Source: Christensenella sp. (GTDB lineage: Bacteria > Bacillota > Clostridia > Christensenellales > Maliibacteriaceae). Taken from it: 11,610 nucleotides of DNA. The notes below the pieces were generated by a model. It did no database searches. It was not told the origin of the DNA and worked only from the letters and a program-made list of their open reading frames with translations. The translations under genes and the position numbers were made by a program. The stretch's first letter is position 1; each line of letters starts with the position of its first letter. Where the stretch lies: assembly GCA_019420085.1 (NCBI GenBank), contig JAHZHV010000033.1, positions 1 through 11,610 of the forward strand, given 5' to 3'. Positions 1-6,498 of the stretch are shown piece by piece.

Positions 1-37
1 GCAGCGCTTTAACAAGTTTACTTTGCTTTCTGACCAT
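1..37 (-). CDS. Second sugar ABC permease, N-terminal fragment (partial)
   Basis: Only the first 12 codons are in the window. They read MVRKQSKLVKAL, a basic N-terminus like that of MalG-type inner-membrane permeases. The ATG at 37-35 lies 3 nt after the TAG stop of the upstream permease. A strong AGGAGG (51-46) precedes it with a spacer of 8 nt, so the start is well supported and the two genes are probably translationally coupled. Identity as the MalG/UgpE partner is inferred from operon order (ATPase, binding protein, MalF-type permease, then this gene), not from the sequence itself. The coding region continues beyond position 1. Confidence 0.7.
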   Translation of the reverse strand, partial: MVRKQSKLVKAL

Positions 38-40
38 ATG

Positions 41-931
41 CTATCCCTCCTGAATCTTAAACTGCTGTCTTGTATAGAAAATCGACGCAATCACGCAGAC
101 AATCAGCAACAACACGGCAGCCGCAGCGGCAAGCGAATAATCACTTTGCATAAACGCCGTCTTATAGATGTACAAACTAAGCATCTCCGTCGCATGCAAT
201 GGACCGCCGCTTGTCAATGTCCAGACGATCGCGAAAGATTGCAGCGTCCAAACGAAATCCAGCATCACGAGGCTGGTTAAGATTGGTTTCAACTGTGGGA
301 TTGTAATGAAGCGAAAGGATTTTAACGACGTCGCGCCGTCAATCGCCGCACTTTCATAAAGATCCGGTGAAATTCCCTGCAGACCGGCAAGCACGCTAAT
401 CATATAGAACGGATATCCGCTCCACATATTGATAAACGTTACGACATACAGCGCAATTTCACGATTACTGAACCACTCCGTATGCTTATCTGCCAACCCA
501 ACGAAGCTAAGCAGGTAGTCCACAATCCCCTGCGGTTGGAACATCAGCTTCCACATAACGGCGACAACCGTTGCCGTAAAGATCCAGGGCAGAACATAGA
601 ATACTCTTGCCACGGTTTTTGTCCGCGTCTTAAAGTAATTGGAATTGAGTAAATGCGCAAAGATCAGCGCAAGGATAATATGTGCCACAATGCTCAGCAG
701 CACAAAGAAGACCGTATTTTTTGCCGCTAACCAGAACACTTCGTCATTTAATACGGTTTCATAGTTCGCCCATCCGATAAAATCGGGGTTTTTTTTGACA
801 AACGCCTTGTCGAAAAACGAAAAGCGGATGACATTGAAGATGGGCACAACCAGAAACACTACCATCAAAATCAGCGTTGGGGCCAGAAAACAATACGGGG
901 TTGCCTTTTTTCGCAGGCTTCTGTTTTTCAA
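41..931 (-). CDS. Carbohydrate ABC transporter permease (MalF/UgpA type)
   Basis: This 296-aa integral membrane protein would form half of the membrane channel of a CUT1-type sugar importer, pairing with the permease that starts at 37. About six hydrophobic segments are visible, near residues 13-35, 73-95, 108-130, 160-182, 215-238 and 267-287. The EAA loop that contacts the ATPase is clear at residues 193-212, with E193, G199 and P212 and the pattern ESAAIDGA followed by ITIP. The start is TTG at 931: AAGGGGG (946-940) stands 8 nt upstream, while the nearby ATG at 938 is out of frame and opens a shadow frame. It follows the binding-protein gene after a 117-nt gap that carries a stem-loop. 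The substrate cannot be read from the sequence. Confidence 0.93.
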   Translation of the reverse strand: MKNRSLRKKATPYCFLAPTLILMVVFLVVPIFNVIRFSFFDKAFVKKNPDFIGWANYETVLNDEVFWLAAKNTVFFVLLSIVAHIILALIFAHLLNSNYFKTRTKTVARVFYVLPWIFTATVVAVMWKLMFQPQGIVDYLLSFVGLADKHTEWFSNREIALYVVTFINMWSGYPFYMISVLAGLQGISPDLYESAAIDGATSLKSFRFITIPQLKPILTSLVMLDFVWTLQSFAIVWTLTSGGPLHATEMLSLYIYKTAFMQSDYSLAAAAAVLLLIVCVIASIFYTRQQFKIQEG

Positions 932-959
932 AACACATGCCCCCTTTATTTGAAGAAGT

Positions 960-987
960 GGGACGGATTCCTACAGGAACCCGTCCC
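960..987 (-). other. Intercistronic stem-loop between binding-protein and permease genes
   Basis: Two 12-nt arms, 960-971 and 976-987, pair around a 4-nt loop; as RNA the only imperfection is one G-U pair. No U-tract follows on the transcribed (minus) strand, so it is not a standard intrinsic terminator. Such structures between a binding-protein gene and its permease genes are known, for example in malE-malF, to protect upstream mRNA from 3' decay or to lower downstream expression. That role here is inferred. Confidence 0.7.
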
Positions 988-1048
988 CAATTGTGTCGCT
1001 GGTTCCACACGCATTCACACAGCGTATGCCAGCTGCGTCAGAACCCGT

Positions 1049-2332
1049 TTATTCGGCATAAACCTCATCGCATACGGCCTGGCAGTTATCCAGGAATTCC
1101 TGCGAAGTGGTATCCCCAAGCAGGTAGGTAACCAGCTGTTCCAAAATGCCCGTGCGCAGGACGGAAGTATCCTTCGTGCCATTAAATTCCGCGCGCGGCG
1201 TATGCTCCTGCCAGTACTCATAGACCTTCTGGAACGTAGGACTGCTCTGCGAATAATCAGGATCCGCAAGCGTGCTGCCCGGGAAGCAGCCCTTCGTCTG
1301 CGCCAGGCTGGAGTTCACCTCTCCGGTGAACATGTAATTGATAAACTGCATTGCCTCTTCTTTATGCTCGCAGTTTTCGGAGATACCGATGCCCCAGCAG
1401 GCATAGTCCGCATAACGGGTTCCGGTATAATCATCCTTGACGGGCATAGGAATTGCCGTGAAGTTCAAGTTGGGGCTGTCCGTCTCCCACGTCGTAATCA
1501 TGGAAATGGAGCAGGTGCAGAACGCAAGCTCGCCCGAACCGAACAGGCTCGTCATATCCGCTTCCTTCAGCGTCGCATAACCCGGATAGATGACGCCGTT
1601 GTCGTTGAGCTGTTTTAAGTAATCCGCCGTCTCCAGGAACAAATCGTTATCCGAGATGTAGAACAGGCCGTCGTCACCGCGCATCTGGCCGCCGCTTTCC
1701 CAATACAGATTGCAGAAGACGTGGTTCAACCCTGCCGGGTTCGACGTGTCAAAGTTATAAGCGAAGGCGTTATATCCCTTGTCGGTGATAATTTCACAGC
1801 ACTCTTCAAACTCGCTCCAGGTCTCGGGCATTTCCGTAATGCCGCAATCTTCCAGAATGTCGACATTGACGAACAACGGATAGGCAAACGATACAACCGG
1901 CGTACCATAAGACTTGCCGTCCAGCGTCCACATGTCGGAGAATTGAGAGGTGTCCACATCGCAGGTTTCAAACAGTTCATCCAGCGGCGTGATGACCTCG
2001 TTGGTGGCAAGTTCATAGATCCAACCGCCATCCAAACCGACGATATCCGCAATCGTACCGTTGGCCGCGCCCGCCATCAGCGTTGTTTTTGTCTCGGCAT
2101 TGGGCGCAGTGTACAGTTCGATCTTGATGCCGGTTTCCTCCGTAAAGCCGTCAACCAGTTCCTGGAAGAAGCCGTCCGGGCACTCATCGGCCCACCACTG
2201 CTGGAAGGTAAGCGTAAGTCCATCGCCGCTGCCGCCTTCCTGATTTTCCTTCTTCCCGCACCCCGTCATTGCAAGGACGAGGACAAGAACAAGAAACACA
2301 GATAGAAGCCTTAGGGAAAATGTGCGTTTCAT
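1049..2332 (-). CDS. Extracellular sugar-binding lipoprotein of the ABC importer
   Basis: This 427-aa family 1 extracellular solute-binding protein would capture the sugar outside the membrane and deliver it to the permease pair. The N-terminus is a lipoprotein signal: basic KR, a hydrophobic stretch to residue 22, then MTGC with the lipidated cysteine at residue 25, followed by a charged, glycine-rich linker. The mature part opens with a typical QWWADE...FTEETGIKIEL fold start and has many aromatic residues, as expected of a carbohydrate binder. A longer in-frame version reaching 2506 exists, but the ATG at 2332 has AAGGAGG (2347-2341) 8 nt upstream and directly precedes the signal peptide, so it is the real start. 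The gene lies between the ATPase and permease genes and is flanked by stem-loops. Substrate unknown. Confidence 0.93.
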   Translation of the reverse strand: MKRTFSLRLLSVFLVLVLVLAMTGCGKKENQEGGSGDGLTLTFQQWWADECPDGFFQELVDGFTEETGIKIELYTAPNAETKTTLMAGAANGTIADIVGLDGGWIYELATNEVITPLDELFETCDVDTSQFSDMWTLDGKSYGTPVVSFAYPLFVNVDILEDCGITEMPETWSEFEECCEIITDKGYNAFAYNFDTSNPAGLNHVFCNLYWESGGQMRGDDGLFYISDNDLFLETADYLKQLNDNGVIYPGYATLKEADMTSLFGSGELAFCTCSISMITTWETDSPNLNFTAIPMPVKDDYTGTRYADYACWGIGISENCEHKEEAMQFINYMFTGEVNSSLAQTKGCFPGSTLADPDYSQSSPTFQKVYEYWQEHTPRAEFNGTKDTSVLRTGILEQLVTYLLGDTTSQEFLDNCQAVCDEVYAE

Positions 2333-2370
2333 AGATGTGACCTCCTTGTATTTAGTGTACACGTGCGTGC

Positions 2371-2401
2371 AACAGATTCCCCTTCTTTCATGGAATCTGT
2401 T
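2371..2401 (-). other. Intercistronic stem-loop after the ATPase gene
   Basis: A perfect 10-bp inverted repeat (2371-2380 with 2392-2401) surrounds an 11-nt loop. Its 5' arm on the minus strand overlaps the TAA stop (2402-2400) of the ATPase gene. The bases after the 3' arm are not a U-run, so termination is unlikely. It is probably an RNA processing or stability element setting the ratio of ATPase to binding protein. The function is inferred; the repeat itself is directly visible. Confidence 0.65.
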
Positions 2402-3545
2402 AGAACTCCAGGTTTTTGCCTGCCGCGTCAAACACATGGCATGAATCGCCGGAAAAACCGAATCGGATCTGTGTTCCACGCTTGAAATACTTTGCATAGC
2501 TTTCATACGGGCCCGTGACCGGTACGATCACCACAATATCGCTTCCACCCGCATCCACGTGCAGATGCACCTCCGTGCCCATCATTTCACTGACGCGGAT
2601 ATTGCCCTGCATCGTATTGGCCGCATCCTCATCCACGGTTATGTGGCTGGGCCGCACGCCCGCCGTCACCGGCTGCGACTCGACGTTATGTGCCGCAAGG
2701 CGCGCGCACTTTTCACTGGAAAGCGCAACCTGCATGCCGTCCAGCGAAACGACGTACTTGTCGCCCTGCCGCTCCAACTGCGCCGGGAAGAAGTTCATCT
2801 GCGGCGCGCCGATAAACCCGGCGACAAACAGATTGGCGGGATGATCAAAGGCGTCCTGCGGCGAAGCAACCTGCTGAATGAAACCGTCCTTCATAATGAC
2901 AATGCGGTCACCCAGCGTCATGGCTTCCGTTTGATCGTGCGTGACATAGATAAACGTCGTATCGATTTTATGCCGCAAGGCAATCAGTTCAGCGCGCATC
3001 TGATTGCGCAGCTTTGCATCCAGGTTGGACAGGGGTTCGTCCATCAGCAATACTTTCGGCTCGCGCACGATCGCCCTGCCGATTGCAACGCGCTGACGCT
3101 GGCCGCCGGAAAGTTTTTTCGGCTTTCTGTTCAGATACTCCACAATATCCAGCGTTTCGGCCGCCTCCATGACCCGTCTTTTGATCTCATCCCTGGGTAC
3201 TTTGCGCAATTTCAGCGGAAAGGCGATATTGTCATATACCGTCATATGCGGATACAGCGCATAGTTCTGGAAAACCATTGCGATATCACGGTCTTTCGGC
3301 TCAACATCGTTGACGAGGCGATCATCGATATACAGTTCCCCTTCCGTGATCTCCTCAAGTCCCGCAATCATGCGCAGCGTCGTGGATTTTCCACAACCCG
3401 ACGGGCCGACGAGCACAACGAATTCCTTATCTGCAACCTCAAGATTAAAATCGTTTACGGCAACAACCACGCCGTCCGACTGTTTCTTTTTCCCGGATTG
3501 ATTAACAAATTTCTTTACAATGTGTCTTAAAGATACAGTTGCCAT
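2400..3545 (-). CDS. ugpC: Sugar ABC transporter ATP-binding protein (MsmK/UgpC/MalK family)
   Basis: This 381-aa cytoplasmic ATPase would power the sugar importer encoded downstream. All nucleotide-binding motifs are present: Walker A GPSGCGKST (about 47-55), Q-loop Q93, signature LSGGQ (145-149), Walker B VLLMDE (165-170), D-loop SNLD (173-176) and switch H203. Residues from about 240 onward form the C-terminal OB-fold regulatory region typical of MalK-like ATPases, and the length matches the family. An unusual lysine-rich insertion (SGKKKQSDG, about 17-25) interrupts the N-terminal strands. The start MATVSLRHIVKKF matches the family N-terminus, yet no good ribosome binding site precedes the ATG; the nearest purine-rich tract is about 19 nt away. 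The gene comes first in the operon. The symbol is a family label: MsmX/MsmK-type ATPases often serve several importers. Confidence 0.94.
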   Translation of the reverse strand: MATVSLRHIVKKFVNQSGKKKQSDGVVVAVNDFNLEVADKEFVVLVGPSGCGKSTTLRMIAGLEEITEGELYIDDRLVNDVEPKDRDIAMVFQNYALYPHMTVYDNIAFPLKLRKVPRDEIKRRVMEAAETLDIVEYLNRKPKKLSGGQRQRVAIGRAIVREPKVLLMDEPLSNLDAKLRNQMRAELIALRHKIDTTFIYVTHDQTEAMTLGDRIVIMKDGFIQQVASPQDAFDHPANLFVAGFIGAPQMNFFPAQLERQGDKYVVSLDGMQVALSSEKCARLAAHNVESQPVTAGVRPSHITVDEDAANTMQGNIRVSEMMGTEVHLHVDAGGSDIVVIVPVTGPYESYAKYFKRGTQIRFGFSGDSCHVFDAAGKNLEF

Positions 3546-3557
3546 GTATTGGACCGT

Positions 3558-3641
3558 GGAAGACTTTCTTCCTCACTCACATCGACACCAGTGAGCCTCT
3601 GCGACAGGCCTCTATACTGCCGCACCGCCGGCCTGCGGTAT
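3558..3641 (-). promoter_or_regulatory. Candidate structured 5' leader of the sugar operon
   Basis: Three hairpins sit close together just upstream of the ATPase gene. They are 3614-3617/3638-3641 continued by 3621-3624/3634-3637; CTCAC 3576-3580 with GTGAG 3591-3595, which has an alternative 6-bp register 3572-3577/3590-3595; and GGAAG-AAAGT-CTTCC (3572-3558 on the minus strand). CAGGCC in the first loop can also pair with GGCCTG downstream (3609-3604), giving an alternative fold. An AAGGAGGA tract (3648-3641) looks like a ribosome binding site but has no start codon at usable spacing. I do not recognise a known riboswitch class. Confidence 0.35.
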
Positions 3642-3773
3642 CCTCCTTCGTGATTGGGCGCACGGATACGTTATAAAAATAGAGTAACGCCCGCCCCATA
3701 CTTCAGCACCGTTCATGATTTCCTGCGTATCAAATCCACTATTGACGATCCCGTTATCCTCTGCATACAGCAT
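3612..3773 (-). CDS. Small 53-codon ORF in the sugar-operon leader (doubtful)
   Basis: An ATG at 3773 opens a 53-codon frame that ends at TAG 3614-3612. It begins MLYAEDNGIVNSGFDTQEIM and contains AEVWGGRY. The first 35 residues have a plausible protein composition; the last 18 run through the hairpin region and are Arg/Gly/Ala-rich, which looks less like real protein. AAGGG lies about 12 nt before the ATG, a weak match at long spacing. It could be a leader peptide, the remnant of a decayed gene, or chance. I recognise no family. Confidence 0.22.
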   Translation of the reverse strand: MLYAEDNGIVNSGFDTQEIMNGAEVWGGRYSIFITYPCAQSRRRIPQAGGAAV

Positions 3774-3841
3774 GCTTCGTTTCAGCCCTTAACGCTCCCC
3801 CCCTCTTTTCACTGTTTTTCATTTGTATGACGCGTCCAAGC

Positions 3842-3853
3842 GTAAATATTTAC
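3842..3853. promoter_or_regulatory. Perfect 12-bp palindrome GTAAATATTTAC
   Basis: GTAAATATTTAC reads identically on both strands. It is centred 23 bp from the nearer of the two TTGNATACAA palindromes and lies on the operon side of them. It may be an operator for a dimeric regulator or part of the promoter region; no regulator gene for it is in the window. Confidence 0.3.
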
Positions 3854-3860
3854 AATGGCA

Positions 3861-4199
3861 TCATTTTGCATACAATATTCCCATTTTTGTATACAATTTT
3901 TTTGCGTAAAAAAAGCCTATGTCTTTTGCGCCTCTTTCCCGATTTTCTTTTTTTATCTGTCGCAACACCCGTTCAAGTGAGCCGTTACAAATACAGGGAA
4001 TTGCCTTTACGTCCGTCGCACTTACCGAAAAGTACACCTCTACACCGGTACCTTCCGTGAATTTATCCGGATTATAGCGCAGAATTTTATTTGTGTCAAG
4101 TTCCTGAAATTTACAGATTAACCGCATAAAAAGCGCGAAATTCCAATCATTCTTCCTGTTTTCCACGTATTCGCAGGAAAACAGAGAATATATTTCCAT
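3861..4199 (-). CDS. Hypothetical ORF of 112 codons (doubtful)
   Basis: The frame from ATG 4199 to TGA 3863-3861 codes for a mixed, fairly protein-like sequence (for example residues around TGVEVYFSVSATDVKAIP, then a basic helix-like LERVLRQIKKENRERG). Against it: no ribosome binding site precedes the ATG, which lies 15 nt beyond the U-tract of the phosphohexomutase terminator; its last codons coincide with the twin palindromes, producing the repeated LYTKMGILYAK tail; and I recognise no family. It may be a gene remnant or chance. Plus-strand frames here are even less convincing. Confidence 0.2.
   Translation of the reverse strand: MEIYSLFSCEYVENRKNDWNFALFMRLICKFQELDTNKILRYNPDKFTEGTGVEVYFSVSATDVKAIPCICNGSLERVLRQIKKENRERGAKDIGFFYAKKLYTKMGILYAK
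3866..3896. promoter_or_regulatory. Twin TTGNATACAA operator-like palindromes
   Basis: TTGTATACAA at 3887-3896 is a perfect 10-bp palindrome. TTGCATACAA at 3866-3875 differs from it at one base. Their centres are 21 bp apart, two helical turns, so two dimers would bind the same face of the DNA. The TNGTATACNA core resembles operators of GntR-family regulators of the FadR/FCD type. Placed about 320 nt upstream of the sugar ABC operon, they are reasonable control sites for it. The regulator is not encoded in this window, so the assignment is inferred. Confidence 0.45.
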
Positions 4200-4213
4200 T
4201 TCAATTTCAAACG

Positions 4214-4248
4214 AAAAAAAGCCCGCGCAGCCAAAAGACTGCGCGGGC
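4214..4248 (-). terminator. Intrinsic terminator of the phosphohexomutase gene
   Basis: A perfect 10-bp GC-rich stem (4239-4248 with 4221-4230, GCCCGCGCAG/CTGCGCGGGC) has an 8-nt loop. On the minus strand seven T residues (4220-4214) follow. It starts 16 nt after the stop codon of the phosphohexomutase gene at 4265. Confidence 0.93.
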
Positions 4249-4264
4249 CTGATAACGCCTGCAT

Positions 4265-5995
4265 TTACGCCATATACGGTTCCATGATCTTCATGAAAGC
4301 GCCCTGCAGCACATCCACCTTTTCCTCCGCTTCCTGCATGGACTGCCCCTGCGCCGAGAAATAGACCTTAATCTTCGGCTCCGTGCCGCTGGGACGCACG
4401 ACCGCCCAGGAACCATCCTCGATTTCAAAGAACAATACATTGCTCTTTACCAGATCCAGCTTCTGCGTCGTACCGTCCGCCGCCGTACGGACACTGGAAT
4501 CGTAATCCCGTACCGCCGCGACTTTTTGGCCGGCAAGTTCCCACGGGGTATTCTCACGCATTGCGCGCATGGTCTTTGCCATCTTCTCCATCCCGTCCTT
4601 GCCGGGCATCGCGAAGGAAGTTGTACGCTCATACGAATAACCGTACGTGCGATACAGTTCCTGGATGCCGTCATACAGCGTCATGCCGCGCGAACGGTAC
4701 CACGCCGCAACCTCAACGGCCAGCATGGAAGCGATGACGGCGTCCTTGTCGCGGACAAAGGTGCCCGCCAGGCAGCCGTAGCTTTCTTCAAATCCGAACA
4801 GGAACGTATGCTCCCCGGTCTTTTCAAAATGTTCCATCTGCTCGGCAATGAACTTAAAGCCCGTCAGCACGTCGATCACCGTCACGCCGAAGGCCTTGCA
4901 GATCGTCTTTGCAAGATCGGTCGAGACGATCGTCTTGACGACGGCGCCGTTTTCCGGCAGCGTGCCGTCTTCCTTTTTCTGCGTCAGAATGTAATTTAAG
5001 ATCAGGCACGCCGTCTGATTGCCGGTCAATACCGTGTATTCGCCGTTGTTGTTGACCAGAACGCCGATGCGGTCGCAGTCGGGGTCCGTGCCAAGGACGA
5101 TATCCGCGCCGACGCGCTCGGCCAGCGCGATTGCCAGGGTAAACGCATCGTGATCCTCCGGATTGGGCGAGCGCACGGTGGAGAAATTCGGATCCGGCAG
5201 TTCCTGTTCCGGCACGACGTAGACATGTTTTAAACCAAGTTCAGCAAGCACGCGGCGCACGGGAATATTGCCCGTACCATGCAGCGGCGTATAGACGACT
5301 TTAAATTCATCGCCAAGCTTTTCAAGCAAATCGGGCCGCAGGCTCAAAGACTTGACGCGGCTGATGTAAGCATCGTCGATTTCCTTGCCGATGATCGTCA
5401 ACAGACCGTCTTTTCTTGCCTGTTCAAAGTCCATGGTGGCAATGGCGCCAAAATCGGTAATCCGGTCAATGCACGCCACAACATCGCGGACATGATCCGG
5501 GGGAATCTGACCGCCATCCTCCCAGTAAACCTTATAACCGTTATACTGTGCAGGATTATGGCTTGCGGTAATCACAACGCCGGAGATACAGCCAAGATGG
5601 CGCAGGGCAAAGGACAGCTGCGGCACCGGGCGCAGCGACTCATACAAATAGACGTGTACGCCCGCGGCGCACAGCACACATGCCGTTTCACGCGCAAACA
5701 CATCGCTGTTTCGGCGCGAATCATAGGCAATCGCCACGCCGCGGCGCATTGCATCCGCCCCACAGGAGCAGATGTAATCGGCCAGTCCCTGCGTGGCGCG
5801 GCGCACCGTATAGACGTTCATGCGATTCAGACCCGCAGCAAGCACGCCGCGCATTCCCGCGGTGCCGAACTCCATCTCCCGATAGAAGCGGTCTTCAATT
5901 TCCTTTTCATCCGTCAGCGCCGCAAGCTCCGCACGCGAATCCTCGTCCAGCCACGGCGCAGCAAGCCAGCTTTGATAACGTTCCATTGCGGTCAT
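4265..5995 (-). CDS. pgcA: Phosphoglucomutase/phosphomannomutase (alpha-D-phosphohexomutase)
   Basis: This cytoplasmic enzyme of 576 aa would interconvert hexose 1-phosphate and hexose 6-phosphate, linking sugar catabolism to nucleotide-sugar and cell-envelope synthesis. The active-site TASHNP (phosphoserine near residue 145), the metal-binding DPDCDR (about 304-309), the sugar-specificity loop GFEES (about 401-405) and the phosphate-binding RPSGTEPK near the C-terminus are all intact. The length is close to Bacillus subtilis PgcA. A TTG at 6001 would add two residues but lies only 4 nt from GGAGG (6010-6006); the ATG at 5995 has a 10-nt spacer and is preferred. The gene is alone between its own promoter and terminator. 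Glucose versus mannose preference cannot be decided from motifs alone. Confidence 0.93.
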   Translation of the reverse strand: MTAMERYQSWLAAPWLDEDSRAELAALTDEKEIEDRFYREMEFGTAGMRGVLAAGLNRMNVYTVRRATQGLADYICSCGADAMRRGVAIAYDSRRNSDVFARETACVLCAAGVHVYLYESLRPVPQLSFALRHLGCISGVVITASHNPAQYNGYKVYWEDGGQIPPDHVRDVVACIDRITDFGAIATMDFEQARKDGLLTIIGKEIDDAYISRVKSLSLRPDLLEKLGDEFKVVYTPLHGTGNIPVRRVLAELGLKHVYVVPEQELPDPNFSTVRSPNPEDHDAFTLAIALAERVGADIVLGTDPDCDRIGVLVNNNGEYTVLTGNQTACLILNYILTQKKEDGTLPENGAVVKTIVSTDLAKTICKAFGVTVIDVLTGFKFIAEQMEHFEKTGEHTFLFGFEESYGCLAGTFVRDKDAVIASMLAVEVAAWYRSRGMTLYDGIQELYRTYGYSYERTTSFAMPGKDGMEKMAKTMRAMRENTPWELAGQKVAAVRDYDSSVRTAADGTTQKLDLVKSNVLFFEIEDGSWAVVRPSGTEPKIKVYFSAQGQSMQEAEEKVDVLQGAFMKIMEPYMA

Positions 5996-6045
5996 AAGCA
6001 ACCATCCTCCATATAAAAAAAGTTCAGGGCTTCCCGTTTTTTCCC

Positions 6046-6074
6046 ATTATACGCGATCAGCGGCAATGTTTCAA
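6046..6074 (-). promoter_or_regulatory. Sigma-A-type promoter of the phosphohexomutase gene
   Basis: On the minus strand TTGAAA (6074-6069) and a perfect TATAAT (6051-6046) are separated by exactly 17 nt. Transcription would begin near 6039, giving a leader of about 44 nt before the ATG at 5995. It lies just beyond the terminator of the upstream DUF1858 gene, which makes the phosphohexomutase an independent unit. Confidence 0.88.
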
Positions 6075-6099
6075 CGGTTGAACGCGCGCTGCGGCAAAC

Positions 6100-6139
6100 A
6101 AAAAAGCGGCGCGGGCGAAATCCGATCCGTCCGCGCCGC
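6100..6139 (-). terminator. Intrinsic terminator of the DUF1858 gene
   Basis: A 9-bp perfect GC stem (6131-6139 with 6106-6114), extended by three inner pairs including one G-U, has a loop of about 10 nt. Six T residues follow on the minus strand (6105-6100). It lies 20 nt after the stop codon at 6160. Confidence 0.9.
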
Positions 6140-6159
6140 AGGCGTCCTGCGTTGTTGTT

Positions 6160-6372
6160 TTACTTGTTCTGCTCCAGCTCGGCCAACTTGGCGTTCAGAC
6201 GCGCAACCAGCGCGTCGGCATCCACGCCGTGACCCATGCACGCAGCCTCCAGCGTCTCCATCTGAGACAGCGGGCAGCCGAAGCAGTGCATGCCGCACTC
6301 CGCCAGCAGCGGCGCAAGCTCCACATTCGCGGCCACGACCTGACCGATGTTCATGTCCTTTGTAATCTGCAT
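6160..6372 (-). CDS. DUF1858 domain protein, small CxxC protein
   Basis: A 70-aa cytoplasmic protein, almost entirely one DUF1858 domain. The family hallmark is the CGMHCFGCP stretch with C26, C30 and C33, preceded by the ITKDMNIGQVV helix start and followed by LEAACMGHG. C45 is a further cysteine. DUF1858 is related to the N-terminal domain of ScdA/RIC-type iron-sulfur repair proteins, and its CxxC suggests a thiol-redox or metal/Fe-S role; the actual function is not established. ATG 6372 is supported by GGAGG with a 9-nt spacer. It is transcribed away from the UPF0340 gene, sharing a 228-nt spacer with inverted repeats, and ends at its own terminator. Confidence 0.9.
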   Translation of the reverse strand: MQITKDMNIGQVVAANVELAPLLAECGMHCFGCPLSQMETLEAACMGHGVDADALVARLNAKLAELEQNK

Positions 6373-6450
6373 GGTTTTCTACCTCCAAAAAATTGTCGCA
6401 AACCTGCGTTTTTTCGTTTCCATGGCAGGGGACGCATCCCTTGCGCCTAT

Positions 6451-6479
6451 AGCATATCCTTTTTTCCGTCTTTTGACAA
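6451..6479 (-). promoter_or_regulatory. Candidate promoter of the DUF1858 gene
   Basis: TTGTCA (6479-6474) and TATGCT (6456-6451) on the minus strand are 17 nt apart: five and four matches to the sigma-A hexamers. A start near 6444 gives a leader of about 70 nt. Confidence 0.5.
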
Positions 6480-6498
6480 TATCGCATCGGACAAAGTT

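Larger units (their letters stand above)
3546..4213. other. AT-rich intergenic region between phosphohexomutase terminator and sugar operon
   Basis: This spacer of about 670 nt has no recognisable conserved gene. It holds, from right to left, one doubtful minus-strand ORF (3861-4199), twin operator-like palindromes (3866-3896), a 12-bp palindrome (3842-3853), a small ORF (3612-3773) and the structured leader. The part from about 3800 to 4210 is clearly richer in A and T than the flanking genes, as expected for promoter DNA or decayed sequence. I could not place a convincing sigma-A promoter for the operon; TTGTAT-type -35 candidates overlap the palindromes but lack a good -10. Confidence 0.6.

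Noticed and set aside
759..1010. Minus-strand frame starting near the ATG at 938 in the permease region
   Set aside because: Overlaps the permease in another frame, has no family features and runs through the stem-loop.
2333..2506. N-terminal extension of the binding protein to 2506
   Set aside because: The extension overlaps the end of the ATPase gene and would put 58 residues before a clean lipoprotein signal; ATG 2332 has an ideal ribosome binding site.
2559..3530. Long plus-strand frame of 323 codons opposite the ATPase gene
   Set aside because: It mirrors the ATPase coding strand; the minus strand has all ABC motifs, and the plus product is His/Arg-rich without any motif.
3541..3660. 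Possible RNase P or T-box RNA in the sugar-operon leader
   Set aside because: GAGGAAGAAAGTC recalls the RNase P GAGGAAAGTCC and GGATACCGC recalls the T-box sequence, but the exact conserved cores are absent and there is no room for the full RNA before the ATPase gene.
3827..4060. Plus-strand 77-codon frame in the AT-rich spacer
   Set aside because: No ribosome binding site, low-complexity Phe/Leu/Pro composition, no motif.
5279..6016. Plus-strand 245-codon frame opposite the phosphohexomutase
   Set aside because: Antisense shadow of a gene with intact catalytic motifs.
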